Source of the DNA: CAVVYV01 sp963818205
GTDB lineage: Bacteria > Actinomycetota > Thermoleophilia > Solirubrobacterales > 70-9
NCBI GenBank assembly: GCA_963818205.1
Contig: CAWFRG010000008.1
Span: 1 to 64,000, forward strand
Direction of reading: 5' to 3'
DNA: 64,000 nucleotides
Of the stretch, positions 35,407 through 42,977 are shown one piece after another. The notes under the pieces were generated by a model that saw only the letters and a program-made list of their open reading frames with translations, searched no databases and was not told the origin of the DNA. Each line of letters starts with the position of its first letter. The first letter of the stretch is position 1. The position numbers were made by a program, and so were the translations under genes.

Positions 35407-35421
35407 GGCCTCTGAGAGGCC
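35407..35421. terminator. Hairpin between convergent genes
   Basis: GGCCTC-TGA-GAGGCC is a perfect 6-bp stem in the tail-to-tail spacer between the nuclease-like gene and tetR. It probably acts as a shared terminator. No T-run is present. Confidence 0.4.
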
Positions 35422-35427
35422 GAAGAT

Positions 35428-36003
35428 CTAAGCGTCCGGCAGGACCCGGAGGAACCGGGCCTGGGCTCGCTTCATCCGTTCGCCCTCAATCGCCAGGTCG
35501 GGATCGAGCAGCACCTGAATCAGGAGGCCGTGGAAGAGGGAAAGCACCAGCCCCGCCGCATCGAGCCCCGCCTGGTCCTCACCGAGCCCGAGGACCGCGG
35601 CGACGTTCGGGCGCGAATGCTGGAAGCCCTCGGCGAGCAGTTCCCTCAGCCGTGGGTCGTGCTGCCCCTTTGCCAGGGCGGCGACGTAGTTCCTCGCCAG
35701 CCCGGTGTGGCGCCGGCGGCTGGTCTCGACCGCCTCGAAGGCGTGGCGGAACCTCGCCGCCGGTGCCTGCTCAGGTAGGTCAGCGAGGCCGGCGTCGATC
35801 TCTTCGAGCCACCGATCGAGCCCCGTGATCGCCGCCTCGGTGACGAGCTCGTCCTTAGAGCCGAAGTGGTAGGTGATCGAGGCGAGATTGGCCCCGGACT
35901 CCTTCGCGATCGCCCGCGCGGTGATCCGCTCGGGGGGAAGGCGCTCCAGGCAACGGAGCGTGCCTTCGATCAGGTTGGCGCGGTTGCTGTGCTGAGGACT
36001 CAC
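35428..36003 (-). CDS. TetR family transcriptional regulator
   Basis: 191 residues, intact. N-terminal helix-turn-helix: NLIEGTLRCLERLPPERITARAIAKESGANLASITYHFGSKDELV, the standard TetR DNA-binding domain. The C-terminal ligand domain has RRRHTGLARNYVAALAKGQHDPRL and LDAAGLVLSLFHGLLIQVLLDPD. It diverges from the DoxX-like membrane protein, with a 28-bp palindrome between them that is the probable operator. It would thus repress itself and the neighbour. The ligand is unknown. Confidence 0.92.
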   Translation of the reverse strand: MSPQHSNRANLIEGTLRCLERLPPERITARAIAKESGANLASITYHFGSKDELVTEAAITGLDRWLEEIDAGLADLPEQAPAARFRHAFEAVETSRRRHTGLARNYVAALAKGQHDPRLRELLAEGFQHSRPNVAAVLGLGEDQAGLDAAGLVLSLFHGLLIQVLLDPDLAIEGERMKRAQARFLRVLPDA

Positions 36004-36035
36004 CGATCCGTTCTCCCCGTCCTGCCTCGGATGCT

Positions 36036-36063
36036 CTCAATTTGTACAATTGTATAGATTGAG
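36036..36063. promoter_or_regulatory. 28-bp palindromic operator of the tetR/doxX divergon
   Basis: The half-sites CTCAAT and ATTGAG flank the perfect 10-bp core TACAATTGTA. The whole 28 bases are palindromic apart from two mismatched pairs. It lies 33 bases from the tetR start and 24 from the doxX start. Both position and symmetry fit a TetR-family operator. Confidence 0.75.
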
Positions 36064-36087
36064 CACGACGACCCGAGGAGATCCGCC

Positions 36088-36438
36088 ATGTCCATCGCCA
36101 CCGCGATCGTTTCCTCTCTTCTCGCCTCAGCCATGGCCTATTCGGCCGTCCGCAAGCTCGGCCACCAGGAGCAGTACATCAGCGGATACATCAGGGTGGG
36201 GGTACCGGAGGAGAAGCTCAACTACCTCGCGCTGATCCTGATCGCCGGCGCCGCCGGACTGATCATCGGCCTGTTCTGGGCGCCGATCGGGGTCGCCGCC
36301 GCGGTCGGAGTGATCCTCTACTTCAGCACGGCGATCGCGTTCCACATTCGAGCCGACGACGCGAAGAACCTGCCCACACCGCTCACCCTGCTGATCCTCG
36401 GAGCGGCCGCCTTCGCGCTGCAACTGGCGACGCTCTAA
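36088..36438 (+). CDS. DoxX-like membrane protein
   Basis: 116 residues, intact. Four predicted membrane helices: ATAIVSSLLASAMAYSAV, LALILIAGAAGLIIGLF, IGVAAAVGVILYFSTAIAF and LTLLILGAAAFALQLATL. The loop RKLGHQEQYISGYIRVGVPEEKL between helices 1 and 2 is typical of the DoxX-like family. The role is not established; members are often induced by stress or by small lipophilic compounds. The TetR gene and operator upstream indicate ligand-controlled expression. Confidence 0.82.
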   Translation: MSIATAIVSSLLASAMAYSAVRKLGHQEQYISGYIRVGVPEEKLNYLALILIAGAAGLIIGLFWAPIGVAAAVGVILYFSTAIAFHIRADDAKNLPTPLTLLILGAAAFALQLATL

Positions 36439-36449
36439 CGACGCTCTAA

Positions 36450-36866
36450 CTACGGCAGGAGGAGGTCGTTCTGCCCGGACTCGCGCTCCGGGCCGACCTC
36501 GAAGCTGAACGGCCTCGCCTCGACCCCGTCGGCGCTCGCCTCGTAGCTCCCGGTCTCGAGCTCAGTCTTGAGGCTGTTGTTGCCGCGGGCCGGGATCTCG
36601 TCGCTCACGGCCTCGGTCGGCCCGTTGATCGCGAACGTGGCGGCGGTGTCGTCGAGGTTGGCGATCTCGAAGTTGACGAGGCCGGCGCCGAACTCCTTCG
36701 GCGAGACCACGACCGCGCCATCGCCGATCTTCACCGTGATCTCGGCCGGCACCGGGGGCCGAGGGTCGTTGGCGAAGTCATCGCTGCCGCAGGCTGCCAG
36801 GATCAGGGCCGCCAGACCGACGGCCACCGCGACCAGCGCTCTGCCCCTCCTCCGCGACATGCGCAA
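36450..36866 (-). CDS. Lipoprotein of unknown function
   Basis: 138 residues, intact. Signal peptide II: RRRGRALVAVAVGLAALILAACGSDD, with lipobox LAAC and the lipidated Cys near residue 26. The mature part ITVKIGDGAVVVSPKEFGAGLVNFEIANLDDTAATFAI, then ETGSYEASADGVEARPFSFEVG, is a strand-rich fold like small cupredoxin or Ig-type domains. It has no copper-ligand histidines. A second ATG (36860) in the same frame could also serve. Confidence 0.75.
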   Translation of the reverse strand: MRMSRRRGRALVAVAVGLAALILAACGSDDFANDPRPPVPAEITVKIGDGAVVVSPKEFGAGLVNFEIANLDDTAATFAINGPTEAVSDEIPARGNNSLKTELETGSYEASADGVEARPFSFEVGPERESGQNDLLLP

Positions 36867-36914
36867 GGAATCTAACCCATGCCCGAGACCCGAGGCGCAG
36901 CCAGGCAGCCCCGG

Positions 36915-37886
36915 CTAGGCGGCGAAGGGGAGCTCCGCCACCTCGGCGGTGAGCTCGCCGTTGCCGACCTCGAGCCGGTCGCCGGCCTCCGCCTCGCGGC
37001 GGACGACCGCGAGCGCGATCGGGCCGAGGGCGGGGGAGACGCAGGCCGAGCCGATCGCTCCCACCTCGCGCTCGCCCAGCCGCAAGGCCTGGCCCTCCTC
37101 GGCGCGGGCGCTGAGCCGCAGCCCGACCAGCCGCCTATTGGGCTTGCCCCGGTAGTGCAGGCGCGCGACCGGCTCCTGGCCGATGTAGCAGCCCTTCTCG
37201 AAGTCGACCGCCCGCTCCACGACCCCGGCCTCGGCAGGCATCGTCCCACCGTCGAAGTCGCGCCCGAACCGGGGCCGGCCGGACTCGACCCTGACGATCT
37301 CGGCGGCCTCTTCGGTGACGGGCTCCGCGCCGGCGGCGAGCAGCTGCTCGCGCATCGCCTCGGCGTCCTGGGGGCGGGTGTCCAGGTCGATGCCGAGGTC
37401 GGTGGCGATGGCGAGGATCTTGATGCCGTCGCGCTCGTAGTAGTGCTGGGCGTACTCCGGCGAGAGCGGGGGGGTTCCGGCGATTTCGGCCGACCCTGGG
37501 CCGACTAGCGAAGTGATCGCCCATTCCCGGGTCTCATCCACGACCTCGACCTCGCGGCCGATCTTGTAGGTCTCGAGGTGCTTGCGGAGGGGCTCGAGCG
37601 CGATCGCCTCGGTGTCGAGCCAGATGTCGCCCGCGTGTGAGTGACTGAGGCGGAGGATGCGCATGTCGGCTACGAAGTGCCCCTTGCGATCGAGCAGCGC
37701 GGCGTAACAGCCGTGATCGGCCTCGAGCGCCTCGATGTCGTTGGTGAGCTGGCTCTGCAGGTACTCGGCGGCCTCCGCCCCCTGGACCAGCAGCTTGCCG
37801 CGCTCGGAGCGGTCGAGGAAGCCGGCGCCCTCGCGCATCGCCCGGTACTGGCCGTCGAGCTCGACTGCTGCGGTGGCATCGGCCAT
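36915..37886 (-). CDS. ygfZ: YgfZ/GcvT-like folate-binding protein
   Basis: 323 residues, intact. Tetrahydrofolate-binding protein that supports iron-sulfur enzymes such as MiaB. N-terminal EGAGFLDRSERGKLLVQGAEAAEYLQSQLTNDI is the GcvT-like start. The hallmark motif FEKGCYIGQEPVARLHYRGKPNRRLVGL holds the conserved Cys of KGCYIGQE. The C-terminal barrel begins LRLGEREVGAIGSACVSPALG. It is divergent from the multicopper oxidase operon; the two are probably unrelated in function. Confidence 0.92.
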   Translation of the reverse strand: MADATAAVELDGQYRAMREGAGFLDRSERGKLLVQGAEAAEYLQSQLTNDIEALEADHGCYAALLDRKGHFVADMRILRLSHSHAGDIWLDTEAIALEPLRKHLETYKIGREVEVVDETREWAITSLVGPGSAEIAGTPPLSPEYAQHYYERDGIKILAIATDLGIDLDTRPQDAEAMREQLLAAGAEPVTEEAAEIVRVESGRPRFGRDFDGGTMPAEAGVVERAVDFEKGCYIGQEPVARLHYRGKPNRRLVGLRLSARAEEGQALRLGEREVGAIGSACVSPALGPIALAVVRREAEAGDRLEVGNGELTAEVAELPFAA

Positions 37887-37949
37887 CGCGCCGATTGTAG
37901 GAGGCGGCGGTCCCCGGCCGGTCGAACTGGTCTCGTTCCAAGCACAAAG

Positions 37950-37963
37950 TTAGGTACGACTAA
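37950..37963. promoter_or_regulatory. Candidate DtxR/MntR-type metal box
   Basis: TTAG-GTACGA-CTAA is an inverted repeat (with AA and TT one base further out on each side). It resembles boxes bound by IdeR/DtxR or MntR. It lies 32 bases before the first gene of an operon whose last gene encodes a DtxR-family regulator, so autoregulation by metal is likely. Confidence 0.6.
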
Positions 37964-37995
37964 ATTCAGGTTTCGGGTGTGCTTCAATTACTCCG

Positions 37996-39123
37996 GTGGC
38001 GAAGCTCAACCGACGCAACCTGCTGATCGGAGGCGCCGCCGGAGCGAGTCTGCCGGTGCTTCACCAGCTCGTCCCGCATCAGGGCATACACGATGCGATC
38101 GAGGGCGCCCACGCGGAGAGCGGAGGAGGGTCTCACGGCGCGGCCTCGGCGGTCCACGGGGGTGGCACCGCCGGGCCCACTTTCCGCGAAGGGGTCACGG
38201 TCGACCACGCGGCCAACGGCTTCAATCCGACCGAGATCCTCCGCGACTTCGACTGGGGCACCACGCGCAGGCTCGCGAGTGGGAGGGTGCTGCGCGAGTG
38301 GACCCTGATCGCCGGCGACAGGGAGATCGAGGTTGCCCCAGGCGTCCACTATCCGGCCTGGACCTACAACGGCCGGGTGCCCGGGCCGACCCTGCGCTGC
38401 CGGGAGGGGGAGCTGCTCCGGGTTCGCTTCGTCAACGGCTCGGAGCATCCGCACACGATTCACTTCCACGGCCTCCACCCGGCGGAAATGGATGGGGTGC
38501 CGGGGGTGGGCGCGGGCCTGATCGATACCGGGGGTGAAACCACCTACGAGTTCACCGCCGAACCCTTCGGGCTCCATCTCTACCACTGCCATGCCGGCCC
38601 CCTTGCCGAGCACATCGCCAGGGGGCTCTACGGCGCTTTCATCGTCGATCCGAAACAGGGGCGCCCGGATGCGGACGAGCTGGCGATGGTGATGAACGGC
38701 TTCAACACCAACTTCGACGCCGAGGGGAACCAGGTCTACGCGATCAACACGGTCGCTTTCCACTACGTGAACGAGCCGATCGAGATCGAACGCTCCTCGC
38801 CGGTGCGGATCTACCTCGTCAACTTGCTCGAGTTCGACCCGATCAACTCATTCCACATCCACGCGAACTTCTTCCACCATTTCCCTACCGGCACCTCGCT
38901 GACACCGATCGAGTTCACGGACACGGTGATGCAGGGCCAGGCTCAGCGGGCGGTGCTCGAGCTCGAATTCCCCTACGTCGGCGACTACATGTTCCATGCC
39001 CACAAGACCGAGTTCGCCGAGCTCGGCTGGATGGGCTTCTTCCGCGTCGGCGGAGACCGGGACCGCCGCCGGCGCCCCGCCGCTTTCCATGATCCGGGCA
39101 AGATCGAGGGGTCGAGAGCATGA
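37996..39123 (+). CDS. Two-domain multicopper oxidase, Tat-exported
   Basis: 375 residues, intact, GTG 37996. The twin-arginine start NRRNLLIGGAAGASLPVL indicates Tat export. A His/Gly/Ser-rich linker (residues 35-60) follows. Copper motifs: HPHTIHFHGLHP, LHLYHCHAGPLAEHIARGLYG (HCH plus His, the type 1-like set in domain 1), NSFHIHANFFHHFP and YMFHAHKTEFAELGWMG. Domain 2 has HAH without the usual Cys, so the type 1 copper sits in domain 1, as in some two-domain laccases. It may oxidise Mn(II), Fe(II) or Cu(I). Its stop overlaps the ZIP gene start by 4 bases. Confidence 0.88.
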   Translation: MAKLNRRNLLIGGAAGASLPVLHQLVPHQGIHDAIEGAHAESGGGSHGAASAVHGGGTAGPTFREGVTVDHAANGFNPTEILRDFDWGTTRRLASGRVLREWTLIAGDREIEVAPGVHYPAWTYNGRVPGPTLRCREGELLRVRFVNGSEHPHTIHFHGLHPAEMDGVPGVGAGLIDTGGETTYEFTAEPFGLHLYHCHAGPLAEHIARGLYGAFIVDPKQGRPDADELAMVMNGFNTNFDAEGNQVYAINTVAFHYVNEPIEIERSSPVRIYLVNLLEFDPINSFHIHANFFHHFPTGTSLTPIEFTDTVMQGQAQRAVLELEFPYVGDYMFHAHKTEFAELGWMGFFRVGGDRDRRRRPAAFHDPGKIEGSRA

Positions 39124-40334
39124 TGGAGGCTGCCGGCCGCGCCGAGCGGCCAGGGCCTGCGAGCCGCGCCCCCACCTGGGCTCTGATCGCGGTGCCGCTG
39201 GCGCTGATCGCGGCGGCGATCGCGGGCTTCGCCGCCCTCGGCGGCCCCGGCCTCGACGAGCGACGCGGTCCCCCGGTCGAGGAGCTCGCGGTCGAGCGGA
39301 CCGTCCTCCGTCCGGGCGAGATCGAGCTCACGGTCCGGAACACCGGCCCCGACCCGGTCCAGGTATCGCAGGTCGCGGTTAGCGACTCCTACGTCGCCTT
39401 CACCGCCGAGCCTGATGGCGAGGTCGGGCGCCTCGGCGAAGGGACCCTCACCCTCGACTACCCCTGGCAGGAGGGCTCCCCCTACACAATCTCGATGCTG
39501 ACCTCGACCGGGGCGACGATCGAGCACCAGATCGACGTCGCGGTCGAGACGCCCGAGGCGGGCGGAGGCTTCTACGGGCTGATGACCCTGCTGGGCACCT
39601 ACGTCGGAATCATCCCGGTGATCCTCGGGATGCTGTTCTTCCCGGCGCTGCGCCGGATCTCGGACGACTGGGTGCGCCTGTTCATGGCGGTCACGATCGG
39701 CCTCCTCGGCTTCCTGGTGATCGACGGCGGCCTCGAGGGCCTGGACATCGCCGGCGCCGCGAGCGGCGCCTTTGGCGGGCCTGAACTGCTCTTCCTCGGC
39801 GCCGCCTTCGCCTTCCTGATCCTGACGGCGATCGACCGCCGCCTCCAGGCAGGGATCGAGCGGTCCCGCACCGCTGGCGCCGGCGCCTTCCGGCTGTCGC
39901 TGATGGTCGCGATCGGGATCGGGCTCCACAACCTCGGCGAGGGCCTCGCGATTGGCTCCGCTTACGCGGTTGGCTCGCTGGCCCTGGGTGCCTTCCTCGT
40001 CATCGGCTTCGCGATTCACAACACCACCGAAGGGCTTGCGATCGTCGCGCCTCTGGCACGGGCGGAGCCGCCGGGCCTCGGCCGCCTCCTGGCGCTCGGG
40101 CTGATCGCCGGGGCACCGGCAATCCTCGGTGCGGTGATCGGCGCCGCCGCCTACAACCAGGAGCTCGCCACCTTCCTGATCGGGGTCGGCGTCGGCGCGA
40201 TCATCCAGGTGATCGGCCAGCTGCTCCCGTCGATCCGCGACGCGAAAGGGCAGGCGCTGTATCCGCTGAGCATCGCCGGGCTTTTGCTCGGGGCGGGGAT
40301 CCTCTACGTGACCAGTCTGCTTGTGAGCGTCTGA
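39120..40334 (+). CDS. ZIP family metal transporter with an extracytoplasmic N-terminal domain
   Basis: 404 residues, intact. Helix 1 (ALIAVPLALIAAAIAGFAAL) leads to an outer domain of about 100 residues (VERTVLRPGEIELTVRNTGPDPVQVSQVAV), an Ig-like or cupredoxin-like sandwich. The ZIP core follows, with FYGLMTLLGTYVGIIPVILG and the metal-site helices IGLHNLGEGLAIG and IGFAIHNTTEGLAI. ZIP proteins carry Zn, Mn or Fe. The extra domain is unusual for the family and could take metal from the oxidase encoded just upstream. The gene overlaps both neighbours (ATGA upstream, TGATG downstream). Confidence 0.88.
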   Translation: MMEAAGRAERPGPASRAPTWALIAVPLALIAAAIAGFAALGGPGLDERRGPPVEELAVERTVLRPGEIELTVRNTGPDPVQVSQVAVSDSYVAFTAEPDGEVGRLGEGTLTLDYPWQEGSPYTISMLTSTGATIEHQIDVAVETPEAGGGFYGLMTLLGTYVGIIPVILGMLFFPALRRISDDWVRLFMAVTIGLLGFLVIDGGLEGLDIAGAASGAFGGPELLFLGAAFAFLILTAIDRRLQAGIERSRTAGAGAFRLSLMVAIGIGLHNLGEGLAIGSAYAVGSLALGAFLVIGFAIHNTTEGLAIVAPLARAEPPGLGRLLALGLIAGAPAILGAVIGAAAYNQELATFLIGVGVGAIIQVIGQLLPSIRDAKGQALYPLSIAGLLLGAGILYVTSLLVSV

Positions 40335-41077
40335 TGGCGGACTTGGCTGGCAAGAAGGGAACCGCGCCGTCCACCCGTGGCCACAACGCACACCCCGCCC
40401 GGCGCACAAACGAAGGGGCGGAGAACTACGCGAAGGCGATCTACCAGCTGCAAGGACGCGACAAGGACCCTGTGCACACGAACGCCGTCGCGGAGCGGCT
40501 CGGGGTGACGCCGGCCTCGGCCTCGGGGATGCTGAGGCGCCTCGCCGACGAGGGCCTGGTCGACTACGAGCCCTACCACGGCGTCCGTCTCACCGCCCGG
40601 GGCGAGCGGCTGGCGCTCGAGGTGATCCGCCATCACCGCCTGATCGAGCTCTTCCTTGCCGAGGTCCTGGAGATGCCCTGGGACCGGGTCCACGAGGAGG
40701 CTGAGGTGCTCGAGCACCACATCTCCGAGGATCTGGAGGAGTTGATCGCGGCCAAGCTCGGCCAGCCCGCTCTCGATCCCCACGGCGACCCGATCCCCAG
40801 TCGGGAGCTGGCGATCAGCGACGACGACACGGTCGCCCTCAGCGAGATGGAATCCGGCCAGTCGGGCGTCTTCGCCCGCGTCTCCGACCGCGACGCCTCG
40901 ATGCTGCGCTACCTCGCCGACCGCGGGATCCAGCCCGGAGCGAAGCTCACGGTGGGGGAGTGGGAGCCGTTCGGTGGTCCAGTGATGGTCGAGATCGGCG
41001 ATGCAACGCATCCGCTCGGCCCGAACCTCGCCGAGCGCATCCGCGTCACCGATGTGACGGCGGCCGCGCGGCGGTAG
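40334..41077 (+). CDS. DtxR/MntR family metal-dependent regulator
   Basis: 247 residues, intact. N-terminal winged helix: NYAKAIYQLQGRDKDPVHTNAVAERLGVTPASASGMLRRLADEGLV. Then metal-binding/dimerisation helices HHRLIELFLAEVLEMPWDRVHEEAEVLEHHISEDLEE, with the expected His, Glu and Met ligands. A C-terminal SH3-like FeoA domain (VFARVSDRDASMLRYLADRGIQPGAKLTVGEW) completes the IdeR-like plan. It is last in the operon with the oxidase and ZIP genes. It probably binds the TTAG-N6-CTAA box ahead of them when Mn or Fe is plentiful. Confidence 0.93.
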   Translation: MADLAGKKGTAPSTRGHNAHPARRTNEGAENYAKAIYQLQGRDKDPVHTNAVAERLGVTPASASGMLRRLADEGLVDYEPYHGVRLTARGERLALEVIRHHRLIELFLAEVLEMPWDRVHEEAEVLEHHISEDLEELIAAKLGQPALDPHGDPIPSRELAISDDDTVALSEMESGQSGVFARVSDRDASMLRYLADRGIQPGAKLTVGEWEPFGGPVMVEIGDATHPLGPNLAERIRVTDVTAAARR

Positions 41078-41097
41078 ACGGCGATAGATTCTGGGGC

Positions 41098-41460
41098 ATG
41101 GCGCTGGCCGAGACCTTCAAGGGCATCGTCGACTCGCTCCCCGACGACTGGACCGACCTCGAGCTCGACCTCCGGATCGCCGACGAGCACCGCTACGTCG
41201 ACGCGGCGGTGATGCTCTCCCAGGTGAACGCTCAGCCCTACTCGCGCGCCGACTGGCACTGGCGCCTCAACGTCGCCCACCGCTTCGGCCACGCGGCCGC
41301 CCCGGAGACGGTCAAGGGCGTGCTGGCGAAGCTCGACCGCGAACGGATCGCGGGAGAACTCCGCGTCCGCGATGCCCAGGAGGGAAGGGCGGAGGTCGTG
41401 CAGATGTGGGGGCGCCCGGAGAGCGTCCGCCGCGAGTTCCGCCTCAGGCGGAATCTCTAG
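41098..41460 (+). CDS. Conserved-looking hypothetical protein
   Basis: 120 residues from ATG 41098, intact. The sequence MALAETFKGIVDSLPDDWTDL, LDLRIADEHRYVDAAVMLSQVNAQPYS, WHWRLNVAHRFGHAAAPETVKGVL and VVQMWGRPESVRREFRLRRNL is balanced and soluble. I recognise no family. The base use matches its neighbours. A strong hairpin (41471-41490) follows. Confidence 0.65.
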   Translation: MALAETFKGIVDSLPDDWTDLELDLRIADEHRYVDAAVMLSQVNAQPYSRADWHWRLNVAHRFGHAAAPETVKGVLAKLDRERIAGELRVRDAQEGRAEVVQMWGRPESVRREFRLRRNL

Positions 41461-41470
41461 CCCTCGCCTG

Positions 41471-41490
41471 CCTCGCTCTCAGGAGCGAGG
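41471..41490. terminator. Perfect hairpin between two small genes
   Basis: CCTCGCTC and GAGCGAGG form a perfect 8-bp stem around TCAG, 11 bases after the stop of the preceding gene. AGAAATAG follows instead of a T-run. Likely a terminator or an element in the 5' leader of the next gene, whose ATG is at 41509. Confidence 0.5.
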
Positions 41491-41508
41491 AGAAATAGCC
41501 TCTCGATC

Positions 41509-41832
41509 ATGGCCACGGTTGTCGCGATCGGCACCGACCTGATGCTCGCCAGCCGGGTGACCACCGCGCTCGCCGCCGAGGGGCATCAGGTTGAGCAGCG
41601 CTCGACCCTCCCCGATGAGCTCGACGGCGTCGACCTGGTGGTCGCCGACCTCGACGGGGTCGAGCCCGAGCGGCTCGCTGACCTGGGCGTTCCAGTGCTC
41701 GGCTTCCACCAGCACACCGACGTCGAGACCAAGAGGCGCGCCGAGGCCGCGGGCCTCGCCCTCGTGGTTCCGCGCAGCCGCATGGTCCGGGAGCTGCCGG
41801 AGCTCGCCGCCCGGCTGATCGACGGTGAATAG
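41509..41832 (+). CDS. Receiver-like (CheY-fold) small protein
   Basis: 107 residues, intact. Alternating strands and helices: TVVAIGTDLMLASRVTTALAAEGHQVEQ, VDLVVADLDGVEPERLADLGVPVLGFHQ, then HTDVETKRRAEAAGLALVVPRSRMVRELPELAARL. This is the plan of a response-regulator receiver without an output domain. The central VVADLDG has an Asp where the phospho-acceptor would be, but the flanking residues are atypical. It could be a degenerate receiver. The partner is unknown. Confidence 0.6.
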   Translation: MATVVAIGTDLMLASRVTTALAAEGHQVEQRSTLPDELDGVDLVVADLDGVEPERLADLGVPVLGFHQHTDVETKRRAEAAGLALVVPRSRMVRELPELAARLIDGE

Positions 41833-41844
41833 GCAGATCCGACG

Positions 41845-42780
41845 CTATTGCCCTGCTAGGAGGCCGCTCCGCTCCGCCCACCGACGCCAGCCGGAGATCG
41901 AATTGTCGAGCTCCGGGGTGGCCGCGGAGCCCCGTGTCGCAAAGGCGCGGCCGGAGGTGAGGGCGGCCATCTGAGCGGTCTGTGAGGAACGATCGAGTCC
42001 CGAGACCTCGGCCAGGAGGTCCTCCAGCGCCCCATCGGGGTCCGTGCCGAGGATCTCGTATCCGCGGGTAAGGGCCGCGACGATGGGATCGGCGAGCTCG
42101 TCTTCACCCGAGCGGCCGACCAGCACCAGCTCCGGGTATCGGGGGGCGCCGAAGTCGTCGACGCGAAACTCGCGGGTGGGGATGCCGAGCCGGTTGAGCT
42201 CGACCCCCTCCGCGTTCCAGAAGGCGGTGGCGGCGTCGATCCTCCCGGCGGCGAGCGCGGAGACGGCGTTGAAGCCGATCGTGATCCGATCGACGTCGCC
42301 GGGGTCGACGCCGCCGGAGCGCAGGACCGTGTCGAGGACGGCGTCGTCGGAGGGGACGCCGGTGACCCCGACCGTCTTCCCGGCGAGATCCGCGGGGGTG
42401 CGGTGTCGTCTCGGTCGCGGGCGATCACCGAGGCGAGCGGCCGCTGGACGATCGCGGCGATCGCGACCAGGTCGGCGCCGCGCTCGCGGGCGATCCCGTA
42501 GTCGTTGATGTCCATGACCGCGAAGTCGGCGCGGCCGGCCTCGAGCAGCTTCGCGGCGTCGCTCGTCGAGGAGGGCTCGCGGATCGTCCAGATCGACGCC
42601 CTCGTCCTCGAAGAGGCCCTCGCGCTGGGCCGCGTAGATGCCGGCGTGGACGGCGTTGGGCTGGAAGTCGAGCACCAGGGTCGCGCCCTCCGGCGCGCCC
42701 GGTTCAGCGCCGTCGCCCCCGCAGCCCGCCGCGGCGAGCGCCAGGACGACGGCCGCCAGCGACGCGGCGACCGATCTCAT
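41845..42780 (-). CDS. NMT1/ThiY-like ABC substrate-binding lipoprotein (two frameshifts)
   Basis: About 312 residues. Lipoprotein signal RSVAASLAAVVLALAAAGCGGD. Then LDFQPNAVHAGIYAAQREGLFEDEGVDL, the characteristic N-terminus of NMT1/THI5-like and SsuA-like binding proteins (thiamine precursor, taurine or nitrate uptake). MDINDYGIARERGADLVAIAAIVQRPLASVIA and LAGKTVGVTGVPSDDAVLDTVL follow. Frame changes are needed near 42592 and 42405. A pyrimidine precursor of thiamine is one possible ligand. No permease or ATPase gene is next to it. Divergent from the aquaporin gene across repeat copy 3. Confidence 0.82.
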   Translation of the reverse strand: MRSVAASLAAVVLALAAAGCGGDGAEPGAPEGATLVLDFQPNAVHAGIYAAQREGLFEDEGVDLDDPRALLDERRREAARGRPRRLRGHGHQRLRDRPRARRRPGRDRRDRPAAARLGDRPRPRRHRTPADLAGKTVGVTGVPSDDAVLDTVLRSGGVDPGDVDRITIGFNAVSALAAGRIDAATAFWNAEGVELNRLGIPTREFRVDDFGAPRYPELVLVGRSGEDELADPIVAALTRGYEILGTDPDGALEDLLAEVSGLDRSSQTAQMAALTSGRAFATRGSAATPELDNSISGWRRWAERSGLLAGQ

Positions 42781-42912
42781 TCGCGGCGGACCCTAGCGCG
42801 GCCGCTTTCACCCGATCCTCCTAAGAGGTCCTTAAAGGAGCCGCCGCCGCGGTGATCCGGTTCGGAAATCTGGTTAGACTGCGGCCGCCTCACAGCGGGT
42901 GGGGCTAACGAG

Positions 42913-42958
42913 AAACGGGTTGCTCCTCGGCTATCGCCTGCGGAGCACCCTCGCATCT
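42913..42958 (-). repeat. Dispersed palindromic repeat, copy 3
   Basis: On the minus strand: AGATGCGAGGGTGCTCCG, inner hairpin GGC-GATA-GCC, then GGAGCAACCCGTTT. It lies in the divergent spacer between the substrate-binding lipoprotein and the aquaporin gene, 19 bases before the aquaporin GTG and just before its GAGGAGG ribosome site. Same family as 4492, 33926 and 55778. Confidence 0.75.
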
Positions 42959-42977
42959 ACGAGGAGGTCGCTTCCCA

